From contig NC_090796.1 of NCBI RefSeq assembly GCF_040054535.1, forward strand, positions 9,319,001 through 9,383,000: a stretch of DNA of 64,000 nt, written 5' to 3'. The position numbers were made by a program, and so were the translations under genes. The notes under the pieces were generated by a model. The model did not search any database. It saw only the letters and a list, made by a program, of their open reading frames with translations, and had not been told where the DNA came from. Each line of letters starts with the position of its first letter. The first letter of the stretch is position 1. Positions 48,401-58,976 of the stretch are shown piece by piece. This stretch comes from Antennarius striatus (taxonomy: Eukaryota > Chordata > Actinopteri > Lophiiformes > Antennariidae).

Positions 48401-49920
48401 CACTAACATGGTGCTAAAAAAAACACAAAAAGGATATACTCAGCTACTAAGGACAAAATATTGCAACCTAATGTTGAAAAAATATCCAGTTACAATTAAA
48501 GAAGAAAAAATGTTGCATGCTCCAAGTTTTTATGGCAGTTTTAAGTCTCAATTTTAGATCAACTTTCTAAAAAGAAAGTTAAAAAGTCAAGTTTTCTATT
48601 TTTGTCTTTGTAATGAACATTTTAAATCATAACACTGAATATAATTCCCCAACATATTGGAAACATGATGTAACAGGTGAAGAGAAAACATCAAGCTGAC
48701 AGCTTGATTTTCAACACTTGGTGTGACATTATTTGCTGTCACATTCCAGCCTTTAATCCAGCTGCCCTAGATAGGTGAGAATGTTGCATTCTCTATCTGC
48801 TGTCTTTCATCAATGAGTTGGTGCTCCTCTCTGCAGGGCTTGAGAGGTGTTATTATTTTCTTTGTCTTAAGGACAGGATGTACAGTTTAGCAGATTCTTT
48901 TGTCACTTCACAAGTACAAAAATGTTTATACTTTTGGTATTACCAAGTACGGGTAGATCCAAGAATGTATTTTGCAGCTTTATAAACTGTAGAAATGAGA
49001 ACACACAAATCTTCTGCACTTACTTTATAATTTTACAATCCATTTTATTTGAAGGAAACATGTATCTTTATCTCTACTAACTTTCTTGCAATTGACTTTT
49101 CTGAACTCCAAGGCAAACAATGAAGCCAAAAGCAGCGAAGATTCAGAGCAGCAAGACGTAAGTGACTTATCTGTCTAAACCTGCAGACTCTTGTTTCTCC
49201 ATGGTCAAATGTCTCTTAATCATTCAATGTGCTTACCTCTAGACAAATCAATCAGATATGGAAGCATGGAAAAAACTAACAAACTATTTTTCAGCTATTC
49301 AAAATATCAGTAAGCTAAACGTCTTCTGTACATAATTTATAAACGACGACAAGAGGACACACAAATATGTCACATCTTGTATATTTTTGCTTCCATTCAG
49401 GCTCTGAAGTTGAAATTACTGACGATATCTCTATTGATGACTTGATTGGTAACGTGAACCGAAACGATTACTACCGCTACAACGGCTCCCTAACCACCCC
49501 AACATGTAATGAAGTGGTTGTTTGGACAGTCTTCAAAGAGCCTATCAAAGTGGACAAAAACCTGGTATGTTACTTTTTCTTGGTGCTGGTTATTTTCAGC
49601 TTTAATGAAAGTCAAACAATCATCCTGGAATGAAATCCAAGTGGCACTTGGGTATTTTGTTTGTGACTTTTTGTGTTCAGTCAAAGTGAAAAATACATCT
49701 GCAGTCTGTTGTAAGTGATCATTTAAATTTTCTTCAACACCCCCAGATGATGATGTTCCCGAATAAGGCAGGATATGAGGATGTGTTTCGACCCAAACAA
49801 TCACTTCATAGCAGGATAGTCTACTCCTCCAAAAAATCAGGCTGCAGTGGCCCCCACTCAGTCTCACTGTTCCTGCTGCTGACTCTGACGTCATCCAGTT
49901 TGCTTCGGCTGGGTGAATAG
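42446..49920 (+). CDS. ca4-like: two-domain GPI-anchored carbonic anhydrase, CA IV type
   Basis: Predicted extracellular zinc enzyme, CO2 + H2O to bicarbonate + H+. Exons: 42446-42500, 43394-43426, 43511-43687, 43843-43994, 44077-44166, 44305-44371, 44808-44971, 47057-47156 | 47237-47266, 47350-47526, 47879-48030, 48113-48202, 49113-49157, 49243-49309, 49401-49564, 49747-49920; 578 aa in one frame. Signal peptide 1-18 ([17 protein letters not shown]). Domain 1 (about 24-275): Zn ligands H115, H117, H141; E128; T223; shuttle H87. Domain 2 (about 283-550): H374, H376, H401; E388; T497; shuttle H347. Both keep the CA IV cysteines (WCY..C, FC, PNC/PTC). Domain 1 lacks a C-terminal hydrophobic tail; domain 2 lacks a start and signal peptide and begins only 80 bp after the last domain-1 exon. 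The end (SGCSG, then hydrophobic [13 protein letters not shown]) is a GPI signal. Domain 2 has an extra 45-nt acidic exon. Domain-1 donor at 44167 (GTGTGT) and domain-2 donor at 47527 (GTTTGA) are weak. Poly(A) signal 49942-49947. Confidence 0.88.
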
Positions 49921-50939
49921 CGTATTGGAACGGCTATAAACAATAAAGTACACTGCACTAATTATTTTAGCTGTCTTGCACTGTGTACATAATTATATTT
50001 TTTAGCAAAATGTTTGTAAAGTAGGGAGGATGTTTTTTCTTTTTCTCTTACCTACACAGAATCTTAGTATGTAATTACTGTTTTAATCAAGACACTGGGA
50101 AGTTGGATTTCCAATAAGGGCCTCTGTCCACTGTGTAGCATGTGGCATTTTGTACAGCTAAGTTGGGAGTTTTAAAGTGGTTACTGCTTGGTCAAGTGTG
50201 CAATAAAATGTTGAATGTAATCATCTACAATCAAGTGATTAAAGATATCTATGATTAACTCCCAATTACAGTTGTCTACATAGAACAAAAATAAATTTAT
50301 TATTGCAATATGAGGGTTTCTGTCTTTGTATTGGTGGGGGAACACATTATTTTAACGACTGAAAACAAATTAACTATGAAGTTTCACTTTTTTAGCCATT
50401 CAGTTCCAGAAACTTCATACCTGCCCTTTAAAATAATATGCACCACTATTATTGAATCAGTCCACATCAGTGATCAATGGGGGAGGAAGATAGAAATAAA
50501 AAAGCCACTTTTGTTTGGTGTAATTATAGATTTATGCAGGCCTAAAACGGTGTCTGTATTTTGGTATTAGTTAGGTTCTTCAAACAAAACCTGGGCTGAA
50601 AAAAAACCCCATTGGCATTGAAATGTGTTCATTTAAAGACTTAATTTGACACTGAAGAAACTAATAAAATCCCAGATATATAGATTGTTGTTGTTTTTTT
50701 AGTCTAATTGTTTTCTGTAATTTGGTGTTTTCATTCTCATTCCTCCTTTTTTGTCATTGTACTTTTTTTGATAGTGTAAATCTATGATGCATTTGTATTT
50801 ATTACTTCATATTTACTGTGAATTCACATTTGGAAATGATGCTCAAAGTCCGTATATATCATGTACCACATTAGTTGGATATTTAAACTGAATTTCTATT
50901 TGGTTTCCAGCAGAATCCTGTTTTTTTAAGTATTACATT

Positions 50940-51830
50940 ACAAAGATATACTTTACTGATCCAAAACTTTAAAATGCACATGTTGCATCAGCATTCAAGA
51001 CATAAAAACTTAAGAATGATGAAACCAAGAAGAGTAAAATTAAGAATATTACATAAAATAAGGAAGATATACTCATAGTATATACAGTATTACAGATGTA
51101 CAAGAAGTGTGTAAAGTGAAATATACAGACAAGTTACTAATAAATATGAAATGTGAAATATTATTGTCCAACCAGTCTGCTGGTGGGACTGGTGATAAGT
51201 CATTCCACTGACTTATCAGTTATCCATGATGGATAACAGTTCGTCCTCTCCACCCCAGCCTCCACAGTACCCAGTCTGCAGCCGACCACGGAGCCAGCCT
51301 TCCTGATCAGCTTGTTGAGTCTGTTGGTATCACAACGCTGCTCTTCCATCAGACCACCACAAAGAAGAGAACGCTGGCCGTAACAGACTGTTAGAACATC
51401 TCCAACATCCCGCTGCACACATTGACGGATCTCAGCTTCCTCAGGAAGTAGAGTCTGCTCATCCCTTTTTTATAGACATCGTCAGTGATTCACACCCAAA
51501 TACTTGTAGTCCTCTACAAGTATTTTGGGAGGACTACAAAATACTTGTAGTCCTCCCAGAATGCACAGTAACTTTGAAGGGCTCCTCTTCTTCCTGAAGT
51601 CCACCATTATTTTTCTGGTCTTGTTGACATTCAGCCTCAGGTGATTGTGGCTAGCCTACTCCACAAAGTCATCCATCACGACACTGTACTCCCCTTCCCT
51701 CTCCTCACTTTTTCACCACACAACAGTCGAGTTATCAGAAAATTTCTGCAGGTGTTGTACTGAAAGTCCGTTGTTTATAAGGTGAAAGGAAAGGGGACAG
51801 TCCCCTGCAGAACTCCTGTATTAACTCATT
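50940..51830 (-). mobile_element. 5'-truncated non-LTR retrotransposon (Rex/RTE-type)
   Basis: Reverse-complement sequence ends at gatcagtaaagtatatc near 50945 (the 3' terminus). It contains the decayed reverse-transcriptase C-terminal region at 51200-51750, recognisable from agcctccacagtacccagtc, cttcctcaggaagtagagtc and ctggtcttgttgacattcag. Several frame breaks show it is dead. The family is inferred from recollection of fish repeats. Confidence 0.6.
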
Positions 51831-52010
51831 CATTCATTCATTTTCCAACCCACTTAATCCGCTAACGCAGGTCGCGGGGTAGCCAGTGCCTATCCTGGCA
51901 GTCTCAGGGCGTGAGGCGGGGGACACTCCGGGCACGACGCCAGTGTACCGCGGAGCCACACAGAAACAAACAATCATTCACACACACACTCACTCCTATG
52001 GTCAATTATT
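51823..52010 (+). repeat. dispersed fish repeat
   Basis: The text attcattcattttccaacc, ccgctaacgcaggtcgcggg and ttcacacacacactcactcc is a pattern found in many teleost dispersed repeats. It is GC-rich against an AT-rich background. Confidence 0.5.
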
Positions 52011-52299
52011 CACAAACAATATTTAAAGAAATTGTGATGACAAATATCTGGACAGTCGTATTTCCTCATTTCTCAGGTAAGTTAAAACAACATGCTTGTT
52101 ACCTTTTGAAAAAGATTCACATGCTTTTGTATGTTCTTCCACGTTCAGATGTATTGGACTTACAAGACATACCTCAGCAACCACTTCATGCCGAAATCAT
52201 CCCAGAACCTGTTATTATTTATTATGTCACTCAAAATGAACTCTTCACAAAGGGCTAAGGCTGTATTTAGAACTTCTGGAAAGTAGGATGTGCAAATGT

Positions 52300-52633
52300 G
52301 AGACCAAATGACACATAGGTGAACTCTGTTTGTCATTGTTGTCATTTAGGTCAACATTGGATCATTCAGAAGTCATCAGTGAACTCCTGGAGTTGTTTAG
52401 CTGAGCTGAGAGAACAGGAGGCTAATACTTCTGTACATCCTACTTTTCAGTTTTTTATTTGTAAACACAATATAAAATGATGAATACATTTGGTTCCACT
52501 TCACGATTGTGTCTCACATGTTGTTGATTCATGAAAAATATTTTCAGTTTGTTTTCTTTAAGTTTGAAGCCTGAAATGTGGCAAAATGTCAAAAAGTTCT
52601 TGTGGGGGGCCAATACTTTCGCAAGGCACTGTA
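52300..52633 (+). mobile_element. Tc1-like element, right-end fragment
   Basis: The sequence ends with ccaatactttcgcaaggcac tgta, preceded by gtttgaagcctgaaatgtgg and cacttcacgattgtgtctca. These are the hallmark terminal sequences of a widespread fish Tc1-like element and are shared in inverted orientation with the copy at 55852. The left end is not visible. Confidence 0.7.
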
Positions 52634-52839
52634 GGCTGACAATGCAGGCATGCAGACTTTAGGAACATCCAGTGTATGAGTCTACAATATGTCACATTTC
52701 TTCTGGTGTTAGCTATCCTTGTGTGCTCTCAGCTACAAAATCCAAACATAAATTGTTCAGTCGTCAAATAGATTGCTACCTTATTTAGGACTCTCACTTA
52801 TAATTCTACAACTCAGTCTCCTGTGCAGGCTCAATAGCA

Positions 52840-53075
52840 GAGTTTGCATGTTCACCCCATTTCTGCGTGGGTTTTCTCCTGGTTTCCGACTTCCTCCCAT
52901 CTCCAAAAACATGTGCTGGTTGTCTGTGTCTCTGTGTGGCTCTGCGGTGCACTGGCCTCACACCTGGAGTTTCCCCCACCTCACGCCCTAAGCCAGCTGG
53001 GATATGCTCCAGCTCCCCGTGACCCGTGACAGCAGATAAAGCGGTAACAGAAAATGAATGGATGGATGGATGAAA
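52840..53075 (+). repeat. dispersed LINE-tail repeat with (ATGG)n end
   Basis: The block runs from tttgcatgttcaccccattt through ttcctcccatctccaaaaac and agctgggatatgctccagct to atggatggatgga. It is the decayed form of a very common fish LINE 3' region. Confidence 0.65.
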
Positions 53076-54563
53076 GGATGGACTAATATGCTATGGTTTC
53101 ATATTTGGTATTTAATGTTATTGAATATGTGAAACTAGACTAAAATCATACAACAAAAGTAATTTTTTTAAAAAAAGCTCCTCTCTCTACTAAGTACTCA
53201 TGACATTTATGGTGTCAATAGAAAATTCTAGGCACACTGAAGGTCACTTATAACAAGCAACTGAGACCTTGAAGTCATTATGGAAAATTAAACTGATATT
53301 TCATATCTTGGGATTTCTTTTCTGAAAACATCTGGGTCATATCATGCCCTGCAAAACACCCAAAGAATTAGAGATTAAGGCATTTGTGGATTTGCTTTTC
53401 AAAGATTTAACCTCTGACCGTACATAAAACAATCAGAGTCGATGAGTCATTGGAATATGCGTAGCTAGGATTCTTAGTGGATCTTGCAGCTCAGAATGCA
53501 GAATTGTGAGTGTCACACAGGCTAGGGGGTTTGTCTTTGAAGTCTTAGAGAACCAGATTTTTAAGGTTATTAAAAATAATTTAGACTGTTGCCACACGGG
53601 TGCTGTCATTTTGGGTACGCCCAAGAGGCTTTTCAGATTCAAGCAATCAGTTAGCTGTCAATAAGTCAATGAGAGCAAAATGGAACCCTCCAGGAGATTT
53701 TAAATCTCCCTCCAGGAAAGATTGAAAGTAACACCTATGTGTTCATTTCAATCTGAGAGATTGAAAGTAACACATACACTAATCCGCAATAACATGCTAA
53801 CCAACTTGCAATCTTCCCATATTTTATCCTTCCCCAGGACAGAGTTGTAGCTGTACCTGTAAACACCAAATTAACAAACAATTTCATCTCCTTACCCTCT
53901 TGGTATTTCCAATAGTTAGGACACTTTTAAGTTGGTCTACAAGTCAAACATTTATTGAACAATGATCACACGTCACACTCTCGTAGAAAACATGAAATTC
54001 ACAGTTTTATTCGGTTAACTTCGTTTACCGTATTAGACGAGACAGACGGCATCACCTCTCAAAAAACACACAGACATCCGGTTTCACATGTGTCCTTCAG
54101 TTTCACACAGCCAATCTGGTAGGATGCGTCCACATACATGTCTCCTTTAACAAAGAAGAGAGCCACCAAGAGAAATATGAGATTGCAATAGGATTTCAAA
54201 AGGAATTGGAAATACCTAACCAACTAAAAATACATGTAATGAATTAGTGAATAAAAATAAGATGAGATGAATCCACTGATTGTTTATACCTTCTGTGTAT
54301 ACCTCATGTGAAAGAAAATCTTCCTGGAATTTGGTTGGGAGTCCTGGTGTCAACTATAAAAGAAACTGAAAATGAGTGCTGTTTGTAACCTGAGTCAAAG
54401 GTGACAGTCAAAATGTGGTTGCCAAAATAGTTTGTGCACTCTGAGAAATAGACGCTACAGTTTGCTATTGTTTCCTCTGCTATTCTAATATCTTACAACA
54501 TGGCTCATTTGTTATGGACAAAAAATTCCCTGTATGTCAACGGATTTATTAAATTGACCAGTT

Positions 54564-54593
54564 GAACTTTCTCATTTTTTAATGAGAAAGTTC
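54564..54593. repeat. perfect short hairpin
   Basis: GAACTTTCTCATT, a TTTT loop and AATGAGAAAGTTC form a 13-bp perfect stem. Nothing nearby suggests a function. Confidence 0.7.
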
Positions 54594-54839
54594 ACTAAAT
54601 TACTCCGTTGAATTAATTGACAGACTCTGCTTGAATAATTAACACGTCACAAATGTCATGGGACTATCAACATTCTTTCGTCAGTGCCAATGGTGTCAAG
54701 CTCGAGGAGCCGAAATTCAAGACATGGCCTTGAATTGCAAGTCTAATAGTCATTAAATTTATTGTTCCTACAATATTTTAATCTGAAGTTGTGAATTTGA
54801 TTATAACTGCTTTTCTCTTAATAAAATGGATTGGTGATT

Positions 54840-55060
54840 CAGCTGATCCGAGTTCGATACATGTGCTGTGGTCAATGCTGAGGCAGAGGTTTGAGGATGA
54901 TGGACGTCCACAGACTGAACAGACTGATCCGCAGGGCTGGGGACTTTGTCTCCTCATTCTAACAGTGATGCAGTGAGAAGGAGGAGGGATGGAAGTGGAC
55001 ACAAAAAACTTTACATACCTGTATCAACTGGTTCTTTCTGGAGCAGTGCAACTGTGACAA
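54840..55060 (+). mobile_element. LINE fragment related to the 50940-51830 copy
   Basis: The text ccacagactgaacagactga and tccgcagggctggggac matches, in plus orientation, the same reverse-transcriptase region as the element at 51200-51420. It is short and decayed. Confidence 0.5.
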
Positions 55061-55115
55061 AAGAACTCTTTCCCCCTCAATAACATACACTGATTCTCTT
55101 TATCTGGTCATATTC

Positions 55116-55165
55116 TCTTTGAGAATATATCTGAAGATGGAGCTCTTCAGACATATTCTCAAAGA
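55116..55165. repeat. 50-bp imperfect palindrome
   Basis: TCTTTGAGAATAT and TCTGAAGA on the left pair with TCTTCAGA and ATATTCTCAAAGA on the right, around a small central loop and one mismatch. It may be a tiny MITE or a hairpin transcript source. Confidence 0.65.
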
Positions 55166-55851
55166 TTGGAATATTGATTCCACAGGCAAAAAAAAAAATC
55201 AGACAGCAAAAGTAGGCCACAAAAATTTTTAAGAGTCTTCAAACGAATGACAAATTTTAGATTTCCCACACACGCACCATCCCTTGGGTCTGGGCCAAAT
55301 GATTGCTCAGATCATACTTTCAAAACTTTTATTTTTAGAGATACATTCTTGGGATTTCTGTCACAGGCACACAGAAACTTCTTTTTTCCTGTTCTCGTTG
55401 TCAAATGAACTAATCTATGTTCTACAGGGTTGGTTCTGGAATGTTTTCATTTGTTTTCCTTCAAGCCAAATACAAATTACCAACACAAATTCTGTAATTG
55501 CATAGCAATCCAGATTGTTCAGTTAAGAGTTGCTGCTCATATTAAAAACTGTCCATGAGAAAGGTGCACAAATGAGCTGGTGGTATGTGGGCGGACAACT
55601 TATGACACACTCTGTTTTATGGGTTCAAGTAATGAGACTATATCTCGACCTAGGGGAGCAGTCCCACTATGAATATACCAAGTCTTTGGAACAAAGTTCA
55701 TAAGATTATCAGATGTTGATTTTCAAATAATATTTGTGATTTAACTGAAATCATACACTTTCTGCTTTTGTCACTTGTTATTGAACTAGCTGTCAAAAAA
55801 TGTGATTCATATAGAACATACCACAAACTTGGTGTTCAAGAGTACATACAG

Positions 55852-56067
55852 TGCCTTGCGAAAGTATTAGCCCCACACAAGAACTTTTTTGACATTTTGC
55901 CACATTTCAGGCTTCAAACTTAAAGAAAACAAACTGAAAATATTATTCATGAATCAACAACATGTGAGACACAATCGTGAAGTGGAACCAAATTTATTCA
56001 ACATTTTATATTGTGTTTACAACTAAAAAAAGGTTTGCGTGGCCAATACTTTCGTAAGGCACTGTAT
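55852..56067. mobile_element. Tc1-like MITE, about 216 bp, both ends present
   Basis: It starts CAGTGCCTTGCGAAAGTATT and ends AATACTTTCGTAAGGCACTG. These are inverted terminal repeats differing at one base in the first 20, flanked by TA on both sides as expected for Tc1/mariner insertion. The interior is only the subterminal part of the full element, so it is an internally deleted, non-autonomous copy. Confidence 0.8.
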
Positions 56068-56293
56068 GACATCACACTTTCAGCTTCAGATATCGGGTTC
56101 TGTGTGGACACAGTGAGCAAACCATGATGTAATGTCGCCAATTTTACGCGTAAAATCAAGACTGGCACATTTCTGTTCTAGTTAATGCAAAACTTCCTTG
56201 TGCAAAAAGAGACGATAACCTATCAGTCGATCCTCCATAGGACATTTTTTCGGGGAGGTTAAAGTAAAGTCAGATAGAGGCGGTGTAAGAGAG

Positions 56294-56363
56294 CCAATAA
56301 ATAGGAGGATGAGGCTCCTCAGCAGTGAATACAGAGCGGAGCGGAGCGGCAGGTGCGCAAAAG
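56294..56363 (+). promoter_or_regulatory. promoter and 5'UTR exon of the single-domain ca4-like gene
   Basis: CCAAT at 56294-56298 runs into AATAAATAG, a TATA-like box. A GC-rich exon with repeated GCGGA units follows and ends at the donor caaaag|gtaagg (exon end 56363). The coding exon starts at 56835 directly after its acceptor. Confidence 0.6.
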
Positions 56364-56636
56364 GTAAGGCGTCGCTATTTGGATCAATCATCTGCGCGAA
56401 AAGAAGAACTGCTGGAAAGAAAAGCTCCCATTGATCAATTAATCAATTTCTATGTTGTAAAGTATTAATTCATTGATTCATTTGAATACAACTGGTAAGC
56501 TCTGTTTAAGGTGAGACTTTAAATCATTTGTTCTAACGATTGAAATTGGCAGCATTTAATTAGTTGTGCCGAATCCAAACACACTGTCATCAACTATACG
56601 TAAGAATCGGTTTTATTTTGCTGTTTGTTTTTTTTC

Positions 56637-56689
56637 GTGTGTGTGTGCGTGTGTGCGTGTGTGTGCGTGTGTGTGTGCGTGTGTGTTTC
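56637..56689. repeat. (GT)n-rich microsatellite
   Basis: An interrupted GTGTGTGCGTGT tract in the first intron of the single-domain ca4-like gene. Confidence 0.9.
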
Positions 56690-56834
56690 ACACTTTCATT
56701 CATTTAATTGTTTAACGAGTAGGACATTTTCTTGCTTGACATTTAGTATGGCCGGCCGATTTGTTAACTGCGCAAAAATATCATATTAGTATTTTATCTT
56801 TCGTGTGTTTTTATTTATTTGTTTGTTTTTTTAG

Positions 56835-58976
56835 ATGAAGTTGCTTGTTGCTGCAGTAGGCTTACTTGCCTTGTGCGTCCACCCGAATGCAGCAAGTAAT
56901 TCAACCGGTAATTCAACCTTTTTCATCTTGGATGCGTAGTGATTGAACTACCAAATTGTTGCTGCCATGAGAATTTGAGTAACTTCTGTCTTTTTTTATT
57001 TATTTTTTTTAGAATGGTGCTATCATGATCCAGCATGCAGTGAGTAATCCCTGTTTAACTTCCTATGACCACGATCTCTTGCTGAGTATTTGAACCTTTG
57101 TCTTCTTTTCCTTAGATGACACCACATGGCCAACTCTCTTTCCTTCGTTTTGCAATGGCAATCGGCAGTCTCCCATAAACATCAACAGCTCAGACACCAC
57201 AGTCAACGACAACCTGACTGAAATCATGATTACGAACTCCAGTGTGAACGGCTTTCTGGATAAGATCGAGAATACCGGCAGGACAAGTGAGTGCTGGGCG
57301 TCTGCAAACACGGTCCCAGATTCAATTTTAGGCGTCTTGGGCAATGGACAATAATTTTCTTTTAAAATTGTGTAATTTCTCTGCAAATTTTATTTATCTC
57401 ATGGTTAATTATCATCTCTGAGATGCATCATAGACAGGAAAGTGCACACCTTTTACTTTTTGGACGTCCTAAAATGATGCATAATACAGATTGTATGCTT
57501 CTCCTGTTCACATTTAATTTGAATTTCCTTTTTTTTTTTAAACCTCTACAGTTAAAGTCAAATTTAGAAAAGGAATTGAGTTTCACGGAGGAGACCTAAC
57601 TGAGAGTTATGAGGCCCTGCAGTTCCATTTGCACTGGGGTAATAGAACTTCGGTGCCTGGTTCCGAGCACACTGTGAATGGCATTCGCTATCCAGGGGAG
57701 GTACTACATTCTATTGTTCATGTTGAGATTTAATTACGAGGTTTTGTTTTTTTTTCGATACAACGGGTCTTTATTCAACTGAGGATGTTTTTTTTTGTTT
57801 TTTTTTAACCACAGATGCACATAGTAACTATTAAGAAATCTCTTAATGGAAATACGTCTTTAGGAACAACAATCTCTGATGGATTTGCTGCTTTTGGCTT
57901 CTTCATTGAGGTAAGAAAAAGACAAAACAAAAATAATGCCATTAAAATTGTCCGTCATAATATTTCATATATCAACCACGGCTTTAAGTAGTTGATAGAT
58001 GACATCCAGGCCAAATAAAAGTTAAATAAGAATATAAATGAAAATTTCTTTTTTTTTTTTTTTTTTTTAAATAAACGTGCTTTTAAAAATCAAATCTTTC
58101 TTTATTTCTTTCGTTCGGTCTTTCTTTCTTTTTTTAGGAGTCGACAAGTTCATCTGCATTATCTGACAGCTGGAGAACCTTGTTAAACGACCTGAGCAAC
58201 ATCTCGTTTTGTGGTGAGGACATTGGAAAAGGGATTGGATTGTGTTTGACAAAATATATTCTTAAGCATCACAAAATCCAAACTATAGTGAACAAATTTC
58301 AAGCAATTATGAGAGGGTAGCGCAATGCTTATTCATGTACAAATTTATTTTCCTTAATATAACCAAATATGCAGAAAATTGTTAGTAATTTGTCCTTGAG
58401 AAATCTTAGATGTGCTGCCCTTTCATAATTTGAAATATGGTGATTTTTTCCCCCAAACTTGTCAATATTGGCTGCAGTCTGTTCAGAGGTCATATTTCTC
58501 TCCTCAGACACATCTATCGCTGCACCTTCTGGAGTCTCACTGGATGATCTCATCCAAGGGGTGAATCGCTCCAGCTATTACCGCTACCTAGGCTCGCTAA
58601 CCACCCCAAATTGCTTTGAATCTGTGGTTTGGACTGTGTTCAAAGAACCAATCGGCCTCAGCAGTGATGTGGTGAGCTTTTGGTATCTTTTTTTTCACAA
58701 TGATGCAACTACATAGTCAGAAAAGTCAATATAATTTTTTTCAACACTGTTTCTCACAGCTAACATGCTCCAATATTTTGTCTCCAGATTGATCTTTTCA
58801 GCACCTTATACATTGGCGCCAATGCTTCATCACCTTTAATGATCAATGTCTACAGAGGCATCCAGGACCTGGCCCTGACTGTCACAACACAGCGGGAGGC
58901 CACGGAAAGCTCTGCCTCCATGATCTTCTACTCTCTAGGGCTTATTGCCCTCAGCCTTTTTGTGTCCTGGAGTTAG
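56835..58976 (+). CDS. ca4-like: GPI-anchored carbonic anhydrase, CA IV type, with His64 replaced by Arg
   Basis: The exons are 56835-56907, 57013-57039, 57116-57286, 57552-57700, 57815-57910, 58138-58213, 58508-58671 and 58788-58976, giving 314 aa; the exon plan is that of each half of the neighbouring two-domain gene. Residues 1-20 form a signal peptide ([20 protein letters not shown]). The zinc ligands H116 and H118 (QFHLHWG) and H142 (EMHIV), E129 (GSEH) and T229 (GSLTTPNC) are all present, so the zinc site should form. The residue at the proton-shuttle position is R89 (ENTGRT, where the neighbours have NNGHT and NTGHT). The CA IV cysteines ([17 protein letters not shown]) are kept. The C-terminus, [20 protein letters not shown], is a GPI-anchor signal, predicting an outer-membrane enzyme. 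It is probably active, with slower proton transfer, unless another residue serves as shuttle. Confidence 0.92.

Larger units (their letters stand above)
49921..56296. other. intergenic between the two ca4-like genes, rich in transposon debris
   Basis: The first part (to about 50220) is the 3'UTR of the two-domain gene, with a second AATAAA near 50202. Beyond lie LINE fragments, Tc1-type MITE pieces, a dispersed repeat and palindromes (listed separately). I see no host gene. Confidence 0.55.

Noticed and set aside
47237-49920. Domain 2 of the CA gene as a separate gene
   Set aside because: It has no ATG, signal peptide or promoter space before 47237, and the phase-1 exon joins 47156 exactly.
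51500-51560. A repeated atacttgtagtcctc motif suggesting an array
   Set aside because: It is a local rearrangement inside a decayed LINE; there are no regular spacers and no CRISPR is expected in this genome.
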